From positions 1-33,039 of the forward strand of contig SYBH01000144.1 of assembly GCA_005787345.1 (NCBI GenBank): 33,039 nucleotides of DNA, given 5' to 3'. Under the pieces are notes generated by a model. That model saw nothing but the letters and a program-made list of their open reading frames with translations. It was not told the DNA's origin and did no database searches. Source of the DNA: Actinomycetota bacterium. GTDB lineage: Bacteria > Actinomycetota > Acidimicrobiia > Acidimicrobiales > Acidimicrobilacustridaceae. This document shows, piece after piece, positions 1-6,441 of the stretch (the stretch's first letter is position 1; the number at the start of each line of letters is the position of its first letter). A program made the translations under genes and the position numbers.

Positions 1-49
1 ATTTCTGTTTCTGTCAACTGCGAACATATACCCGCCCTGACGAAGCGTG

Positions 50-184
50 TCAGCCCGGTGTGTCGTCCTTCGGATAGAAGTAGACGACAGCCCATCCTCC
101 ACGGAGTTGCGCCGATGTGATGGTGATGCCGTCCTGATCGGAGAGCGAGAACTCGGGGACGGTTTGGCCTTCAGTGATGGTCAT
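50..184 (-). CDS. Bcp/PrxQ-type peroxiredoxin, N-terminal fragment, interrupted by TGA at the catalytic Cys codon
   Basis: Thiol peroxidase of the Bcp/PrxQ family, which reduces peroxides through a peroxidatic cysteine. Visible are the N-terminal strand region VPEFSLSDQDG and the motif YFYPKDDTPG at the end of 44 readable residues. In the family this motif is followed directly by the peroxidatic Cys (TPGCT), but here the next codon is TGA at 50-52. The remaining 49 bases to the window edge do not resemble Bcp in any of three frames, and the same frame meets a second TGA 11 codons later. I chose the ATG at 184; the frame is open further upstream, but that part does not look like the family. 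The gene is divergent from parA. Possible readings are an assembly error at a contig edge, a broken gene, or a selenocysteine codon (see findings). Family assignment is good; integrity is doubtful. Confidence 0.7.
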   Translation of the reverse strand: MTITEGQTVPEFSLSDQDGITITSAQLRGGWAVVYFYPKDDTPG

Positions 185-274
185 GCACGGTCTCAGCACC
201 GATTTCGCCGTTGTTATTCCTTCGCAATCAGCCTTTTTGGCCCCGGTATCGCTGGAAACGGAACCCTCGACGCG

Positions 275-280
275 TAGCGT
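275..280 (+). promoter_or_regulatory. -10 element, leaderless promoter of parA
   Basis: TAGCGT lies 6 bases before the parA ATG at 287, so transcription should start at or next to the start codon. There is no Shine-Dalgarno sequence between them. No convincing -35 hexamer is visible. The same arrangement recurs at seven other genes in this window. Confidence 0.5.
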
Positions 281-286
281 TGGGCT

Positions 287-1135
287 ATGCCGATCGTCGC
301 CGTTGTGAACCAAAAGGGTGGAGTGGGTAAGACCACGGTCACCTTGGGCCTTGCTTCTGCCGCCGCCAACCGTGGCAAAAAGGTGCTTGTGGTCGACCTC
401 GACCCGCAGGCCAATGCCACTGCTGGCCTTGGAATCTGGGATGCCGCCACCACCGTCGATAGCGCTCTTGAAGCCGATCGCCCGGGATCAGCTGGTTCGC
501 TCGCAGTACCCACCGCGTGGGTCCTCGAAGGTGGTCGTGCACCTGATGTGCTCGCCAGCACTCCGGCACTTTCCTCTCGTGAGCCCCAACTGGCAAACGA
601 TCCTGTCGGCGCACAAGACCGTTTGCAGCTGGCGCTTGAAGGTCATGACTACGACCTCGTTGTGATCGACTGCCCGCCTTCGTTGGGTCTTCTCACAATC
701 AACGGACTTTTCGCCGCAGATCGAGCGCTCATCGTGACTGAACCAGGTGCGTGGGCATCAGACGGAGTTGCCAACGTGCAACTCACCATCTCTCGCATTG
801 CAGCGCGCCGCGGTGGCCGTCCCGAAGTGGCTGGCGTTGCCGTCAACCGTCTTGGGCGCACTCGCGACGCGCATTACTGGCACACGATGTTGCTCGAGCA
901 ATATGGCGATCAGGTTTTTGCTCCCGTGCATATGCGCGCTGCCGTCGCTGAAGCATCAGCGCAGTCCCTGCCCATCCATGGACTCGGCACTCGTCAGGGT
1001 GCAAGCGACGCAGCCCAGGACTTCGACAACCTGCTTGATGCGGTGGTCCCCGAGATGGCACGGTCTGGTGCGACTGGGTCCGCTCGGACGGATTCTGCAC
1101 CCATCGAAACCTCCGGAGGAACCAATGGCGTATGA
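287..1135 (+). CDS. ParA/Soj-family ATPase (orphan)
   Basis: Deviant Walker ATPase of the ParA/MinD superfamily, 282 aa, a family that positions DNA or protein cargo through ATP-driven dimerisation. The deviant P-loop KGGVGKTT is at residues 10-17, followed by VVDLDPQANAT (A' motif) near 34-44 and a Walker B region VVIDCPPSLG near residues 124-133. Length is typical of chromosomal ParA/Soj. No ParB, parS-like site or replication gene is next to it, so calling it the chromosomal segregation ATPase is not justified. It is translationally coupled to the small membrane protein gene downstream (11-base overlap), suggesting a shared role. The start at 287 is supported by the TAGCGT element 6 bases upstream. 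The last 25 or so residues are polar and probably unstructured. Confidence 0.88.
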   Translation: MPIVAVVNQKGGVGKTTVTLGLASAAANRGKKVLVVDLDPQANATAGLGIWDAATTVDSALEADRPGSAGSLAVPTAWVLEGGRAPDVLASTPALSSREPQLANDPVGAQDRLQLALEGHDYDLVVIDCPPSLGLLTINGLFAADRALIVTEPGAWASDGVANVQLTISRIAARRGGRPEVAGVAVNRLGRTRDAHYWHTMLLEQYGDQVFAPVHMRAAVAEASAQSLPIHGLGTRQGASDAAQDFDNLLDAVVPEMARSGATGSARTDSAPIETSGGTNGV

Positions 1136-1448
1136 CCCGCAAAAAACTCGGAATCGTCCGGTTCCCGCCGCTGACCGTCCAGCACCAGTCGATGCTTTTC
1201 TCGACGCGATGTCGGAAGTAACCATTCCCTCCGAGGGCATCGATAGTGAAGTGACTTCGGGCGGCGACACTGCTGGCGAGAAAATCTTCATCGATACCGC
1301 ACCGCGTGCGCCGTCAGAAGTGGCTGACTGGAACAAAGCCCCAGTCGTGCAACCGACTGATAACGGCCGATCGAAGATGGCAATTGCAATCGTTGCAGCT
1401 GTTGTTGCGCTCGTTGCCGTACTCGTTGTTACTCGTAAACGTCGCTAA
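1125..1448 (+). CDS. Small C-terminally anchored membrane protein, function unknown
   Basis: 107-residue protein that starts inside the end of the parA gene. The start is fixed by a strong Shine-Dalgarno sequence GGAGGA at 1115-1120, four bases before the ATG at 1125. The first 84 residues are polar, acidic and low in complexity, with no recognised domain. Residues 85-102 form one hydrophobic segment (MAIAIVAAVVALVAVLVV) followed by TRKRR at the extreme C terminus. This predicts a tail-anchored topology with the long N-terminal part probably cytoplasmic. I do not recognise a family. The overlap with parA suggests co-translation and possibly a membrane partner for the ATPase, which is inference only. 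Confidence 0.8.
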   Translation: MAYDPQKTRNRPVPAADRPAPVDAFLDAMSEVTIPSEGIDSEVTSGGDTAGEKIFIDTAPRAPSEVADWNKAPVVQPTDNGRSKMAIAIVAAVVALVAVLVVTRKRR

Positions 1449-1468
1449 CGACACTCCTACTACTCGCG

Positions 1469-2242
1469 TCAATCAAGAAGTACTGACGCAAGTGCCTCGA
1501 TGACATCTGAATCAATTCCGATGCTTTTCACGTAACCGGTCATTGATCCGTATTCCGAATTTACATGCGCAAGAAGGCGATCCATCGCTTCAGGTGGAGC
1601 TGCGAGATAAGCCGAAGGCTGGTCGTTCATGGCAGTGAGCGCTTCGGGCCGGTCACGCTTGAGGCGTTCAATGAGTTCGGCCATGTTCGTGCCCGAAATT
1701 GCGTAGTCAGCGACGATCACATGGTCGGCAACGCCGATTGTGGAGAGCACCATCGCTGCAAGTACACCGGTTCGGTCTTTGCCGGCCGCGCAATGGAAAA
1801 CGGCGGGGAGATTTTCCGACTGAGCCAGGGTTCGAAATGCTTCCGAAAGCGCAGGCGCTCCGATATCGAGCATGTGTACGTAAAGTTCGCTGAGTACAAC
1901 CCGTGCATCTGCGTCGTCATCAAGTTCGCTTGGTTTCCAAACCTGACCAAGGACATCGAGATGGACATGGGTAATTCCGCGATGAGGGTCGTGAAGGTGG
2001 CCGTCATCGACTTCGGAATCAGTGCGTAGGTCGACGACCGTTCGCAGTCCGATTTCCGCAAGTTGGTCTAACTCGGAATCAGGTAAACGGTGAACGGCGT
2101 CGGCGCGGAAGAGTGTGCGCCATTTGACCATTCGCCCATCGACGGTGGTGTAGCCGCCGAGATCCCGAAAGTTAAATGCGCCTTCGAAGGAGAGCTGACG
2201 GTCGGGATGGATGGTCGCAAGTGCGAGATCTGTTTCGTTCAC
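1469..2242 (-). CDS. Tyrosine-protein phosphatase, PtpB-like
   Basis: Protein tyrosine phosphatase of the bacterial PtpB type (dual or triple-specificity PTPs with a P-loop CxxGKDRTG). The signature is FHCAAGKDRTG. The N-terminal family motif FNFRDLGGY and the following LFRADAVHRL stretch are also present. About 257 aa, normal for the family. Such enzymes dephosphorylate Tyr/Ser/Thr or phosphoinositides; the substrate here is unknown. I prefer the GTG at 2242, because a -10-like TAGCCT sits 7 bases upstream, as in the other leaderless genes here. A TTG at 2305 in the same frame would add 21 residues but has no supporting signal. The gene converges with the ParA operon (about 20 bases between stops). 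Confidence 0.86.
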   Translation of the reverse strand: MNETDLALATIHPDRQLSFEGAFNFRDLGGYTTVDGRMVKWRTLFRADAVHRLPDSELDQLAEIGLRTVVDLRTDSEVDDGHLHDPHRGITHVHLDVLGQVWKPSELDDDADARVVLSELYVHMLDIGAPALSEAFRTLAQSENLPAVFHCAAGKDRTGVLAAMVLSTIGVADHVIVADYAISGTNMAELIERLKRDRPEALTAMNDQPSAYLAAPPEAMDRLLAHVNSEYGSMTGYVKSIGIDSDVIEALASVLLD

Positions 2243-2249
2243 AAGAGTG

Positions 2250-2255
2250 AGGCTA
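2250..2255 (-). promoter_or_regulatory. -10 element, leaderless promoter of the phosphatase gene
   Basis: TAGCCT on the minus strand ends 7 bases before a GTG codon at 2242. It supports that GTG as the translation start and a leaderless transcript. There is no Shine-Dalgarno sequence. Confidence 0.42.
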
Positions 2256-2489
2256 CGCGCAATAGGTGGGCACACGTTGACTCCTAGCGGCTGGGAACTC
2301 CTCAACCCGTCTGGTGTGCAAAGTGTTGTGGCCTGCTAGGCAAACTTGAGATGAACTCGGTGATCGGCACGTGAACCTTTGGAAAAGATTTCGGGGGAGT
2401 TGTCCGACAGGTTTTTGCACGAGTACGGGGCAATGGCAGTTGTGCACAGTGCGCATGGTGGTGCTTCCGAGTACGTGAAGCAATCATCT

Positions 2490-2506
2490 CCGAAGAAGTG
2501 ATTCGG
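2490..2506 (-). terminator. Weak hairpin downstream of the crotonase gene
   Basis: Inverted repeat CCGAA / TTCGG with a 7-base loop, 11 bases past the crotonase stop. There is no T-run. It lies in the longest gap of the window (2243-2516), where I otherwise see no credible gene or RNA. A five-pair stem is weak evidence. Confidence 0.25.
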
Positions 2507-2516
2507 CAACGATTGA

Positions 2517-3230
2517 TCAGGCTTCGGGGGCTTTCACGACAAAGGTCGCAATATCGGCAGCGAGTCCACTGCGGATGAGTTCAATCGATGCACCACGGCA
2601 GTTGGTGCGGGTGAGAGCGAATGCATCGGCGTCGAGGCGTTCAGCAAGGTCGGCGGCGTGGGCCAGTGCGGTTGTGAGCACCGCGTCGTCGGCAACAACC
2701 TGATCGAGATAGCCGGCAATGACAGCGCCAGCAGGGTCGTACACGGTTGCATGGTTCACCGCCGCGGTAAATGCCGCGTTGGAAAGCGAGGTTCGGGCGA
2801 GTTCAACGGCGAACTTGGGCACGGGCATCCCGATTGCAACCTCGTTGAGGCCGATCTTGAAGTTGCCGTCGGCGCCGATGCGCACGTCGGCGGCCATAAG
2901 CAAGATTGCGCCCATGGCGAGAGCGTGGCCAGTCGACGCGATCACCACTGGCATCGGGAATCCGTGAATCTCGATAGCGATGTCGGCGCCGGCCTTCAGA
3001 AGGTTTCGCGCCGCTTCTGGGCTTGAGGTCATGACCGAAAGGTCGAAGCCTGCAGAGAATCGGCCGGGGCGACCAGCGAGCACGACTGCACCAGCTTCCG
3101 AGCGAGCCCGCTCAAGCGCATCGTGGACACCTGCAGCGATGACGTGGCTGATTGCGTTGGCTTTGCCGTCGTCGATCGTGATGAGGGCGACGCGGTCATG
3201 GAGTTCGTAAGTCACGGCGGAGTCGGTCAT
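2517..3230 (-). CDS. Crotonase/enoyl-CoA hydratase family protein, EchA3-like
   Basis: Crotonase-fold acyl-CoA enzyme, 237 aa, somewhat shorter than classical enoyl-CoA hydratases but like mycobacterial EchA3-type proteins. The first oxyanion-hole segment is GRFSAGFDL near residues 50-60, and the second is TGHALAMGAILLMAADVRIG. The sequence starts with a typical strand, RVALITIDDGKANAI. At the usual catalytic glutamate region it reads LNEVAIGMPVP, so a glutamate is present, but whether it hydrates enoyl-CoA, isomerises or hydrolyses cannot be decided. It is last in a minus-strand run after the ABC exporter and DUF3097 genes (33-base gap) but has its own -10-like element immediately upstream. 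Confidence 0.9.
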   Translation of the reverse strand: MTDSAVTYELHDRVALITIDDGKANAISHVIAAGVHDALERARSEAGAVVLAGRPGRFSAGFDLSVMTSSPEAARNLLKAGADIAIEIHGFPMPVVIASTGHALAMGAILLMAADVRIGADGNFKIGLNEVAIGMPVPKFAVELARTSLSNAAFTAAVNHATVYDPAGAVIAGYLDQVVADDAVLTTALAHAADLAERLDADAFALTRTNCRGASIELIRSGLAADIATFVVKAPEA

Positions 3231-3237
3231 GGGAAGA

Positions 3238-3243
3238 ACGCTA
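3238..3243 (-). promoter_or_regulatory. -10 element, leaderless promoter of the crotonase gene
   Basis: TAGCGT preceded by GG on the minus strand, 7 bases before the ATG at 3230, in the 33-base gap behind the DUF3097 gene. It suggests the crotonase can be transcribed independently of the upstream operon. Confidence 0.5.
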
Positions 3244-3263
3244 CCCGTGGCAGCGGCGGCCGA

Positions 3264-4097
3264 TTACGAAGGTTCAGTAACGAAGTCGATGAGTTGCTCG
3301 ACGGCGCCCACTAGTGGTGGTTGCAGGTCGGCATAGGAGGACACGGAATTGAGAATCTTCTTCCAGAACAGCCGGGGGTCATCGACGCCAAGTGCTGCGC
3401 AGATGCCTTCCTTCCATGGCTGACCTTTGGGAATGTCTGGCCACGCAGCAATGCCGACAACTGAAGGTTTCACCGCTGCCCAAATATCGACGTACGGGTG
3501 GCCAGTAACTAGGACGTCAGGGTGGTCGATTCCTGCAGCGATTCGTGATTCCTTGGAATCGTCGACGAGATGATCGAGAAGAACGCCGAGGCGCCGTCCG
3601 CTTCGTGGACCAAACGACCGAACGATTTCGTGCAGGTTGTCTGCGCCGTCAAGAAGTTCAACAACGACACCTTCGACACGAAGATCGTCTCCCCATACCT
3701 TCTCTACGAGTTCTGCGTCGTGCACCCCTTCCACAAGTAGGCGACTTGCTCGCGCCATGCGGGCCGGCGCAGAAGGCATCGCAACCGAACCCGAAGCAGT
3801 GCGCGATGCAGTCGCAGTGCTCGACGCTTTAGGTCGAGCCAAGGTGACCTGTCGGCCCTTTACATCGAACGCGCCATCTTGCAATCGAATCTTGTGGTCG
3901 CGTCCTTGACGATCTCGAATTGTGACGAATGATGAATCGCATTCAACGACGACACCCCAGAGGTGCGTGCCTCGGACTTCAACTTCAAGGCCGGGAGTTG
4001 CGGCGATGACCGCTGGCTTTTGACGAGAACGGGGTGTGTCCCCGTCGAGATCAAGAGGCTCGGAAAGAATGCCTTTTCGATAGGGCGTTTCGGCCAC
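3264..4097 (-). CDS. DUF3097 family protein with TOPRIM-like core
   Basis: 277-residue member of the actinobacterial DUF3097 family, whose function is unknown. The match covers the whole protein: an N-terminal beta-rich part, a middle ASGSVA segment near 101-106, a core LLVEGVHDAELVEKVWGDD (about 120-138), RRLGVLLDHLVDDSKES (about 168-184), and a C-terminal GHPYVDIWAAVKP block. The core reads like a TOPRIM domain, with a glutamate in VEG (E123) followed about 50 residues later by aspartates at the end of a hydrophobic strand (D175, D179/D180), similar in order to RNase M5. That comparison is my inference. The start is a GTG three bases after the stop of the ABC ATPase gene, so the genes are probably co-transcribed. 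Confidence 0.85.
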   Translation of the reverse strand: MAETPYRKGILSEPLDLDGDTPRSRQKPAVIAATPGLEVEVRGTHLWGVVVECDSSFVTIRDRQGRDHKIRLQDGAFDVKGRQVTLARPKASSTATASRTASGSVAMPSAPARMARASRLLVEGVHDAELVEKVWGDDLRVEGVVVELLDGADNLHEIVRSFGPRSGRRLGVLLDHLVDDSKESRIAAGIDHPDVLVTGHPYVDIWAAVKPSVVGIAAWPDIPKGQPWKEGICAALGVDDPRLFWKKILNSVSSYADLQPPLVGAVEQLIDFVTEPS

Positions 4098-4100
4098 GTT

Positions 4101-4847
4101 CTATTCGCCGCCGACGAGTTCGCGAATTTTTGCAGCAGTAGCGGGGCCGTCGTAGGCGAGTTCTCCGTCGCGCAATCCGACACACCGCGTTGCGCTGGGA
4201 ACGAGATCAAGCTGATGGGTCGAACAAATAATCGTTGCGCCCTGGTCAACGACATCGCTCATAATTTCCACCAGCGTTTCTTGGCCGGGGGTGTCGAGGC
4301 CAACAAATGGTTCGTCGACGAGCATCACGGTGAACGGACGGATAAGCCCGAGGATGAGACCAGTTTTCTGCTTGAGTCCGCGGCTAAATCGTGACGGAAG
4401 ATCGTCGATGCGGTCGCCAAGGCCGAACATGTCGACAAGGTCGTCGGCGTAGTCCTGCCAATCGACGGTTTTGTGAAGGCGAGCGACGTATTCGATGTGC
4501 TCACCGAGACTGAGGTCGTCGTACAACACCGGATTGTCGGGTAGGTACGAGAGGGCAGCGCGCGCATGGACGGTGCCAGCAGGACTGCCTGCGATAAACG
4601 CCCAACCATTTGTTGGTTCGAGCATCCCGGCGGCGAGTCCGAGGAACGTTGACTTTCCAGCGCCGTTGGGGCCAACCAACATGACGAGTTCGCCCGTGCC
4701 GATGACGAGGTCGAGTTCGGTCATGAGCCCCATGCCATCGCCGTAGTCCTTCGAAAGGTCGAGGGTTTGCAGGGCCGCGTCGGGTTTCAGACGCGGCTCA
4801 GTGGCGGGAGTGGGTGGTTGTTTAGGTAATGCGAATGCTGAGGTCAC
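4101..4847 (-). CDS. ABC transporter ATP-binding protein (ABC-2/exporter type)
   Basis: Nucleotide-binding subunit of an ABC exporter, 248 aa. Walker A GPNGAGKST is at 59-67, an ABC signature FSRGLKQK at 154-161, Walker B VMLVDEP at 174-180, the D-loop GLD at 183-185 and the H-loop histidine at 211. The signature differs from LSGGQ in the way usual for ABC-2/CcmA-like exporters. The Q-loop region reads YLPDNPVLY, without the glutamine, also common in that group. The GTG start overlaps the TGA of the permease gene by four bases (GTGA), so the two are translationally coupled and surely form one transporter. The substrate cannot be read from sequence. Confidence 0.92.
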   Translation of the reverse strand: MTSAFALPKQPPTPATEPRLKPDAALQTLDLSKDYGDGMGLMTELDLVIGTGELVMLVGPNGAGKSTFLGLAAGMLEPTNGWAFIAGSPAGTVHARAALSYLPDNPVLYDDLSLGEHIEYVARLHKTVDWQDYADDLVDMFGLGDRIDDLPSRFSRGLKQKTGLILGLIRPFTVMLVDEPFVGLDTPGQETLVEIMSDVVDQGATIICSTHQLDLVPSATRCVGLRDGELAYDGPATAAKIRELVGGE

Positions 4848-6409
4848 AGGTGCTTCGGCTTCCGTGTGCGCAAGTAAAGGATGGCACCGCCGACGGCGAA
4901 CAGTGAGTACACCGTTGCATTGCCGACTTTGGTGGTGTTGATCGCGTTGGGGTCAGACCCAGCGCTGAGTAGGGGCAGGAGGGCGATGACGGTGATCGTC
5001 GGGGGAATGACGAGGCGGGCGAGCATGAGCCAGCCCATGACATCGGGACCAAGCCCGGCAAGACCAGCCATATTTGGTGCGCCTTGAGCAGTGCTGATCA
5101 TTGCCGAGACTGCGGCAGCGAGAGCGACGGGCACAAACATGATGAGTGCGAGTTTCCAAACCACGGCGAACGGGACGAGGATCAGCGCAGAGGCGGCAAC
5201 GATCGCGCAGATGAATGTCATGACGACAAATGCCGCAGCAACATGTTGCAGGATCAATACGCCAGGCGCTTCGGGGAAACTTTCCCACCGAGTGGGGTGA
5301 TCAACTTCCTGAGCTGTTGGTTCCGACGCGTCGTAGGCCACGAGGTAGAGCGCAAGGCCGGCAACGATGATCATTGGAATGGTGCCGCGCCACAACGCTC
5401 CGAGTGCAAGTCCGGCGATTATGCCGAACATCGCCATGCGAAGGAGTCGGGGTAGGGGGAACCTCAGGTAGCTCTGCCAATCGCGTTTCCATGTTGGGGG
5501 ACTAAAACTCTTCTTTTTCGATCGGCCAATTCGAATCCAGGGACGGAGTCGAGCGTTTTCTTGAGACAGTTGGCGGCGAAGAAGCACAACGGTTCGAACG
5601 TCTTGAAGTGTGACGGAGAAACGCAACTGCGAGACGAGTCCGGCGCGACGCAAAGCATGCTCAATCGAGAGATTGCCAATCCGGGAAAGTCCTAACCAAA
5701 CGACTACGGCGACGACCGCGATGCTGATGAGCCCCAATGCTCGGAAAGTGATCGGCCAGAACGCAATGTCGGCCAAGAGCGTAAAGGGCGACGTTGTCCT
5801 CTTGCCAAGGACATCGAGCACAGACCACGCGATGAGGACGGCAGCAAGGATGTTGGCAGGCCACCAACGAAGACGTCGACCCGATGCAGCGAGTGCCGTT
5901 GCAGAGGCAAGTACGCCGACAAGGGCGAACGAGAGAGCTCCGCATGCAATTGCCGCAGCGGTATTGACGGGGAGTCGATACGCAGCGACTTCACCGATAA
6001 TTGCGCCAATCACGGCGCCGGCGAATGCCATGAATCGAAGTTGTTTGATGGCCGGACCGCGGACAACAGATTCGCGGGGAACCGGTGCATTGAGTTCGTG
6101 CATGACGACTGGTGCTTCAAGTACAAGCGGTCCGCCGCGTCCCCCGGAGCGCAACCCAACACCTATTGCGATCGCGAATCCGAGCCCGAGCCACATGGGT
6201 GCTTCATTGGCAAAGCGCAGAGCTTCTTCATTGGTGAGTCGATCGTCTGGGAGTTGACTGACTGCGAAAAGGATGAAGATCACCGCAGCGAGGCCAACGA
6301 TGTAGACCCGATAGACCGCATCGATCCAGTGGACTTCGGAAAGTCGGTTGTGGCGTCGAGTTCGCCGCAGGTTCTGCAGCGCTTCGGTGGGAGTCTCAAC
6401 GTCGGTCAC
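4844..6409 (-). CDS. ABC exporter permease-like multi-pass membrane protein
   Basis: 521-residue integral membrane protein with about 10-12 hydrophobic segments, the first near residues 33-50 (VYIVGLAAVIFILFAVSQL). A polar, basic loop near residues 275-305 (RRQLSQENARLRPWIRIGR and following) splits it into two membrane halves. I do not recognise a named family, but its overlap with the ATP-binding gene identifies it as the transmembrane partner, probably an ABC-2-like exporter that works as a homodimer or as a fused pair. The start is GTG at 6409. A -10-like TAGATT lies 8 bases upstream. Confidence 0.82.
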   Translation of the reverse strand: MTDVETPTEALQNLRRTRRHNRLSEVHWIDAVYRVYIVGLAAVIFILFAVSQLPDDRLTNEEALRFANEAPMWLGLGFAIAIGVGLRSGGRGGPLVLEAPVVMHELNAPVPRESVVRGPAIKQLRFMAFAGAVIGAIIGEVAAYRLPVNTAAAIACGALSFALVGVLASATALAASGRRLRWWPANILAAVLIAWSVLDVLGKRTTSPFTLLADIAFWPITFRALGLISIAVVAVVVWLGLSRIGNLSIEHALRRAGLVSQLRFSVTLQDVRTVVLLRRQLSQENARLRPWIRIGRSKKKSFSPPTWKRDWQSYLRFPLPRLLRMAMFGIIAGLALGALWRGTIPMIIVAGLALYLVAYDASEPTAQEVDHPTRWESFPEAPGVLILQHVAAAFVVMTFICAIVAASALILVPFAVVWKLALIMFVPVALAAAVSAMISTAQGAPNMAGLAGLGPDVMGWLMLARLVIPPTITVIALLPLLSAGSDPNAINTTKVGNATVYSLFAVGGAILYLRTRKPKHL

Positions 6410-6417
6410 GGTCTAGG

Positions 6418-6423
6418 AATCTA
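6418..6423 (-). promoter_or_regulatory. -10 element, probable leaderless promoter of the ABC exporter operon
   Basis: TAGATT preceded by GG on the minus strand, 8 bases before the GTG at 6409, in the 32-base gap behind the ABC-F gene. No Shine-Dalgarno sequence is present. The spacing is one or two bases longer than at the other sites. Confidence 0.4.
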
Positions 6424-6441
6424 CCGGTGATGCGAGAGGGC

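Noticed and set aside
1466-1489. GCGTCA / TGACGC inverted repeat between convergent genes
   Set aside because: Six pairs around a 12-base loop and overlapping the phosphatase stop codon; too weak to call a terminator.
2253-2487. Short minus-strand frames in the gap before the crotonase operon end
   Set aside because: No Shine-Dalgarno sequence, no homology, overlapping the phosphatase start; likely non-coding.
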